A program made the position numbers and the translations under genes. This document shows, piece by piece, positions 59,538-64,000 of a DNA stretch of 64,000 nucleotides. Numbering within the stretch: the first letter of the stretch is position 1; each line of letters starts with the position of its first letter. Below the pieces are notes generated by a model. It did no database searches. It saw only the letters and a program-made list of their open reading frames with translations, and was not told the DNA's origin. Origin of the DNA: Aquilaria yunnanensis (Eukaryota > Streptophyta > Magnoliopsida > Malvales > Thymelaeaceae); NCBI GenBank assembly GCA_039654915.1, contig CM077600.1, positions 35,766,992 through 35,830,991 on the forward strand. Direction: 5' to 3'.

Positions 59538-59816
59538 GAAATTTTTTTAATTTTGATTTATCTTACTATCATTTTTTAAACTTTCACTATACAAAACTTA
59601 ATAAGAAATCCTTTTTAATCTTCATTTAAACTCTCACTACACAAAGTCCAGAAAATAATCTTTTTATTTTTTAATTCTCATTTAAACCCACATTACACAA
59701 AATCTATTTTCTTTAATTTTAGTTTCATGGGTAAAATTAAAAAAATCATAAATTACATATACTTTAATCTCCGTGTCCAAAGAAATGCTTCATTCTTTAT
59801 AAAATAGAGAGAGTAA
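59419..59816. mobile_element. Decayed Stowaway-like element containing an AT microsatellite
   Basis: The left ACTCATTTCATCTAAAAAAGAATGAAA and the right end in reverse complement ACTCTCTCTATTTTATAAAGAATGAAGCATT resemble each other and the CTCCCTCCGTCCC pattern. TA lies at both borders. An uninterrupted AT run of about 55 bases (59480-59534) sits inside. No coding sequence. Confidence 0.45.
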
Positions 59817-59929
59817 TATTTTATGATCAGTTGTGTTAGTCTGTTAGATGCTAATTATATGCACAATCTATACTATGTTCAATCTTCTACTAAAAGCAGT
59901 TGAGAGCTCACCTCTATATGTATGTGAGG

Positions 59930-61505
59930 TATTGACTTTTTAAGTAAACTTTGACCTCAAACTTTGGACACAATTCATCATTATTTTGCTAATTTTTTGC
60001 TTCTATTGTTCATTTTGTAGGTGTTGAAAGCTATTGGAGGCATCAGAAAGGAATGAAAGCAATCGGAGCAAAAATGAGAAAACTTGACAACAAAGAAAAC
60101 CAATAAAGGAATAATTTTGAAGCCACTTTCGACCTTTTACCAAAAGAATGAGGCTTTGATGAAAGCGTATAAGTTATAGCCCTTCCTCTTAGCTTTGCAT
60201 AGGATTTTGAATCGTCTTAATCGGATATTTATGCACAAAGTTATAGCCAAAATACTAAAAGGTGCCAAAGCTGTTAAAGTGGTGGCATCTAGGTGCTAGG
60301 AGCGAAGCCTAAGCGCTACAATTCAAATCTCTACTGCCTAAAAATGCACTCTCTAGTGTCACCTAGATGTCAAGAACCTCGAGCTTGTGCGCTGCAGCAC
60401 TAATTCTGACCTTCTCTGGAGCTTAACAGCCTTTTCACCCGGAGAAAAATGGTCCTTCATCTCTAATTTAAATCTAAACATAGTATTAGCTAATGGATTT
60501 AATCTAAATGGGTAGGGGATTCTATCCCAAGCTTAATCTACACACATTTTAAGTTAAAGCTAGGTTTTTGTTCTTCATCTTTTCTCTCAATTTTCATCAT
60601 CTTGTGGAGGCATTTTGTGGAGAATTTGTTGGAGGAAGCTTGGAGCCGTTGAAGATTTCTTGAAAATTTGAGGAGTCAAGCTCATCTAGTTCAATTTGAT
60701 TCTTTTTTTCCTTTTCCTTAGAGCTAAACAAGGTTGTTATTTTGTGTATTTTTATGTTTATGTTTAGTCTGATTATAGAGTAGTTTTCTCTACATTTTTT
60801 ATGATTGTAGCTACTTAAATTGGTTATGTTGGTTGGATTGATGGTTATTTGACTTTGGTTTTTCTCCATTGCTTGTTTACTTTTCTCTATGAGCTTATTG
60901 TTGTGTTGATTGATTAACCTAGTCAATTGCACTCTAGATTTTTTTTAAACTCTTGGAAAAGATTAAAAGAAATTAGAATTAGGAGAAGAGCATTATGAGC
61001 ATGGGCTTGTTAGGAGACTAGTTTACGACACTAGGTGAAAGTAAATTAAACTTGATAATGCCTCTCTTAAACTAGCAATTTAGATGGGAGTTCATTATAG
61101 TTTAAACTTGGGAAAGTGACCCATTTCACTTTGGAGAGTAAAAGCCCAACTAGTTAACTTCACTAACAAATAGGAAAATAAAATCATTAGCCTTAATTCA
61201 TTAGTTAACCAAATAAAATAGTGAACCCATAGGAAGTGTGTCTTAGTAATTTGACAAAAATAAAAAATTTGCATTGCATTGTTGCTTTCCAGATTAGTGG
61301 TGTTTGACTTAGCTAGCTAGGTTTAGTACAATTAATTTACTTGCTTAGTCCTCTATTCAATTTTTATTGTTTAGTTAAAGTTATTTTAAAGTGATAATAA
61401 TTATGAAGCAATATATGTCAATCTTCATGGGAACGATATTTTACTCATCCTATTTACATGTGCCCTGTGTGCTTTCAATTAGTAGTTTAAAAACTCACAA
61501 CAGTC
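59930..61505 (+). mobile_element. Possible solo LTR or LTR-retrotransposon relic
   Basis: The layout recalls long LTRs of plant Ty3/gypsy relatives: GTGTTGAAAGCTATTGGAGG-type start, 'TATAAGTTATAGCC' and 'AAAGTTATAGCC' phrases, a GCGCTA/CTAGGTGCTAGG zone, then a leader-like T-rich part, and near the end GGGAACGATATTTTACTCATCC...CATGTGCCCTGTGTGC followed by AACTCACAACA. No gag or pol frame is present on either side. The ends are not fixed and no target duplication was found. Confidence 0.35.
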
Positions 61506-63279
61506 TGTGCTCACGTACACGTTGTACTATATTCTAAAAAATGAGAAGATTTCATAGTTCATTCACACTGATTACTATATGTTTAGCCTGAGGCTTGAAT
61601 GTATGCTTGCCTTTCCTCAACAACAAAATCTCCGTAATCTCAATATTGCTTATGTTGGCTGTGGAATGAATCGGCTCCGATCCTTATTTGTGGACACCAT
61701 TGCAACCAAAATTCTCAAAACTAGGTCCAATTGATTTATCCATAACATAATGCCAAAACAAATGGATGAAAAAAAAAAGTTTCATACAACAAATTGGAAT
61801 TACTTTAACTTGGCGAGGAGGCAGCAACTTGGAGGAAGGAGTGTCTGTTATCATTTGGATTAGGAGAAATTTGGAAAGTTGATTGATCGCAGGAAGAAAC
61901 TTGGAGATGAAAATATATCTTATTATTTTAGAGAAGATAAAATTGCATTTTTTTAATTTGAATAATAATATTGATAAAATTAAATTGAATAACTTTATCA
62001 TAGTTTGTTTTAGAAATTAAATTTTGGAATTTCACAACTAATCACATTTTCTAGTAATGTAAAAAATGACGGTTAAGACTATCACATGTTTATATTGTAT
62101 TGTACAAGAGGTTTTGGGGTATTTTCAGAAATTAATGTATAAAAATTGCAGATAACTTATTAAAAATAGAAAATATGCCACATGTTATCTTCATAATCTC
62201 TCTCATTAATAAAACATAAAAGGTACCCTTAGATATTTTTTATTATTGATTAAAAGTGTTTATTTTGATATACGTAATTCATGAACTAATTGAATTACCA
62301 CACATCAAAAAATTTGGAAAACAATTTTAATTATGTTTTTCAAAAGGATTATATATTTTTGATTTTTTTTCACTATGGAAAAATTGAAAATTTTAGAAAA
62401 AAAAACTATCATAAAAATTTATTTAAGTAATAATCAAAGCAAATAGATTATTGATGTTCAAATAGTAAAGAATTCACCAAAAGGTTAAAATTTTATTTTT
62501 GAAACCAAAACAATGGGCACAAAGGAGAGACAGAGAGAAAAAGGGAAGAGAGGGAAAAAAATAAAACCAAAAATATAGGATTAGATTTCATGAGATTGCT
62601 TTAGAATTTTAGATTAGACTATTTCATTTTTAAAATGTATTTATCTAAATTATGAGTTAATTTAAATTTAATATTGTTTATTATCTTTAATTTAAAATTT
62701 CAGGATAAGTTAAAAATAATGGCTTGAGTGTCATGTGTCATCACTGTGTTGTATTAGAGGGCCATAAGTATAAATGGTAGATAATGTGTAAAAGAATGTA
62801 GCTAACTTACTAAAAATGAAAACTCCATCACGTGTTAGCACCACATTTTATTTGTTATGTGAAAAGCTCACCATACCTTTGTAGATGTCTATAAAAAAAG
62901 AAAAAAGCAAAAAAAAAAAGATAAAGAGTGACTTGCACCTAATCCAGACAATTAATTAGCTAGCTCACATGTCCTTAAGTTAATAGAGTAGTATATAAGT
63001 ATGAGATTTATTAACTAGCTACTTGGTGATGTTACTTGTCTTCATTCTCAAAAGGAATATGTCATCTGAAGTACAAACCTGCATCCTATGACCATCAGTT
63101 TTTTTTGTTGCTGATAAAAAGAGGTTGCAGTTGCGAATTACAATTACACATCGATGAATCAATTGAAGTTGAACCATTCATACAAATGACACAACCCAAA
63201 AGTTTTAATGGACCAAAGCAAGCAAACTAATTGTGAAAAATCCATTAAAGGTGTGTGTGTGTGATATCCATTCAAGGAC
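61506..63279. other. AT-rich intergenic region with a diverged direct repeat
   Basis: Two segments of about 140 bases, 62062-62205 and 62712-62855, are alike in direct orientation (TGTATTGTACAAGAGG / TGTTGTATTAGAGG; AGATAACTTATTAAAAATAGAAAAT / AGCTAACTTACTAAAAATGAAAAC; CACATGTTA / CACGTGTTA). No gene is recognised. The frame at 63036-63230 is short and unlike known proteins. Confidence 0.4.
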
Positions 63280-64000
63280 TGTTGTTAGGTTACTGGCTCA
63301 AATTCAAAGAAGATGAAGACTTGAAACTGTTACTAATTCAATTTATTTTAGAATTGGGTTTATGTCTTTTATTTAGGATTTGGTTTTAGTTTTTCTATTT
63401 GTTTGGGGTTTAGTTTTTCTGTTTTAATATGATTTAGGTTTGTTGTATGGCTTATAAAAAAGCTTGTTATATTAGGAGAAAAAGGTATATGGCGTATTGA
63501 AAGGAGAGTTTGAGAGAATTAGTGTGTGTAATTGTTTTTTAATTTAAATAGTGAAAAGGCCGTGAAATCGTCACGGTTGGAGAAAAAAAATTAGTTCTAT
63601 TATTTTTTTTCGCTTCTGCCCAACAAGTTGTATCAAAACTTGGTTCAAGATGGCTGGGACGTCAAGTTTTCAAATTGATTTTTTTGATGGATTCGGAGAT
63701 TTTAGCCTTTGGAAGTGCATGGTGAAGGATGTGCTAATTCAACAGAAATAAGGTGATGTGTTTGAGAAAATAAAGCTTGAATCTATAATGAGTGAAAAGT
63801 GAAAAGAGATGGAATAGATAGCAGTGAGTATGATTAGGTTGACTCTTACACTACAACTCAAGTATGATGTGAACGAGACTTCTTTAACAAAATTGATGGA
63901 TAAGTTTGAAGGTAAGTATATGTCAAAGTCTATTACTAATAAGCTATGCTTGAAAAAACCACTATATGGTTTGAGGATGAGAGATGGAACAAGCTTGATT
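63280..64000 (+). mobile_element. Ty1/copia retrotransposon, 5' LTR and start of gag, cut by the window edge
   Basis: A probable 5' LTR spans 63280-63625 (starts TGTTGTTAGG, ends GCCCAACA, with a TATA-like CTTATAAAAAAG at about 63450). It is followed by a decayed tRNA-Met type primer site (TTGTATCAAAACTTGG) and an ATG at 63650. The frame MAGTSSFQIDFFDGFGDFSLWKCMVKDVL... is typical of copia gag (UBN2/gag-polypeptide family) and includes KLMDKFEGKYMSKSITNKLCLKKPLYGLRM. Stops interrupt it (TAA after IQQK, TGA after SEK and TAG after KEME), so this copy is dead. The rest of the element lies beyond the window. Confidence 0.8.

Noticed and set aside
1..64000. Bacterial-type systems (CRISPR, operons, phage defence)
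   Set aside because: No spaced repeat arrays or compact operons were seen, and all recognisable genes are plant nuclear genes with introns or plant transposons.

Overview
This window is nuclear DNA from a flowering plant, most likely a eudicot. The signs are small GT-AG introns, AT-rich intergenic DNA, plant-specific gene families (GRAS, STOP1-type zinc finger, CYP71-type P450, SUC/SUT sucrose carriers) and many plant transposons. The P450 remnant and the sucrose carriers read like asterid proteins, but that is an impression and not a measurement. No rRNA, tRNA, CRISPR or bacterial-style operon was seen.

Host genes are sparse. They are: a STOP1-like C2H2 zinc-finger factor (+, about 6.3-7.8 kb); a four-exon TMEM18 homologue (-, 10.3-8.9 kb); a dead CYP71-like P450 (+, 13.0-14.35 kb); an intronless GRAS regulator resembling the RAD1/SCLB-type proteins (-, 20.4-19.0 kb); and two tandem same-strand sucrose transporters, SUT-A (-, 40.8-38.3 kb) and SUT-B (-, 56.1-54.2 kb). 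All exon joins given for TMEM18, SUT-A and SUT-B keep frame exactly. The two transporters share type I architecture, but SUT-A has an extra last intron that now holds a MITE.

Most of the rest is mobile DNA at different stages of decay. The best preserved piece is an 8.7-kb CACTA (En/Spm) element at 27506-36233. It has a perfect 3-bp target duplication (TAA), CACTA termini, dense CCAACGG subterminal palindromes, and both canonical genes on the minus strand: a TNP2/DUF4218/DUF4216 transposase and a Ptta-like accessory protein. Three in-frame stops break the transposase and one breaks the accessory gene, but no frameshift is visible in either. The element sits inside the end of an older fold-back MITE, which has three other copies in the window (one in the SUT-A intron). 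Other elements with boundaries readable from target duplications are two hAT-type elements (2349-2970 and 10503-11947), two Mutator-like inverted-repeat elements with exact 10-bp duplications (47743-48768 and 49345-50361), and a Stowaway-type element (53096-53968) nested in an older inverted-repeat element just downstream of SUT-B. The start of a decayed Ty1/copia retrotransposon runs off the right edge.

Several of the non-autonomous elements carry GC-richer internal sequence with long open frames unlike their AT-rich ends, as expected of Pack-MULE-like or cargo-bearing elements. No source gene could be named. Unusual sequence also includes a degenerate minisatellite of roughly 20-nt units at 3.96-5.04 kb that recurs in reverse orientation at 42.6-42.97 kb, a threefold repeat block at 24.2-25.7 kb, and an ATT-rich tract of about 1 kb inside the inferred leader intron of the CACTA transposase. 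No clearly new biological system was found. The most informative features are the nested insertions and the TE-filled interval between the sucrose transporters.
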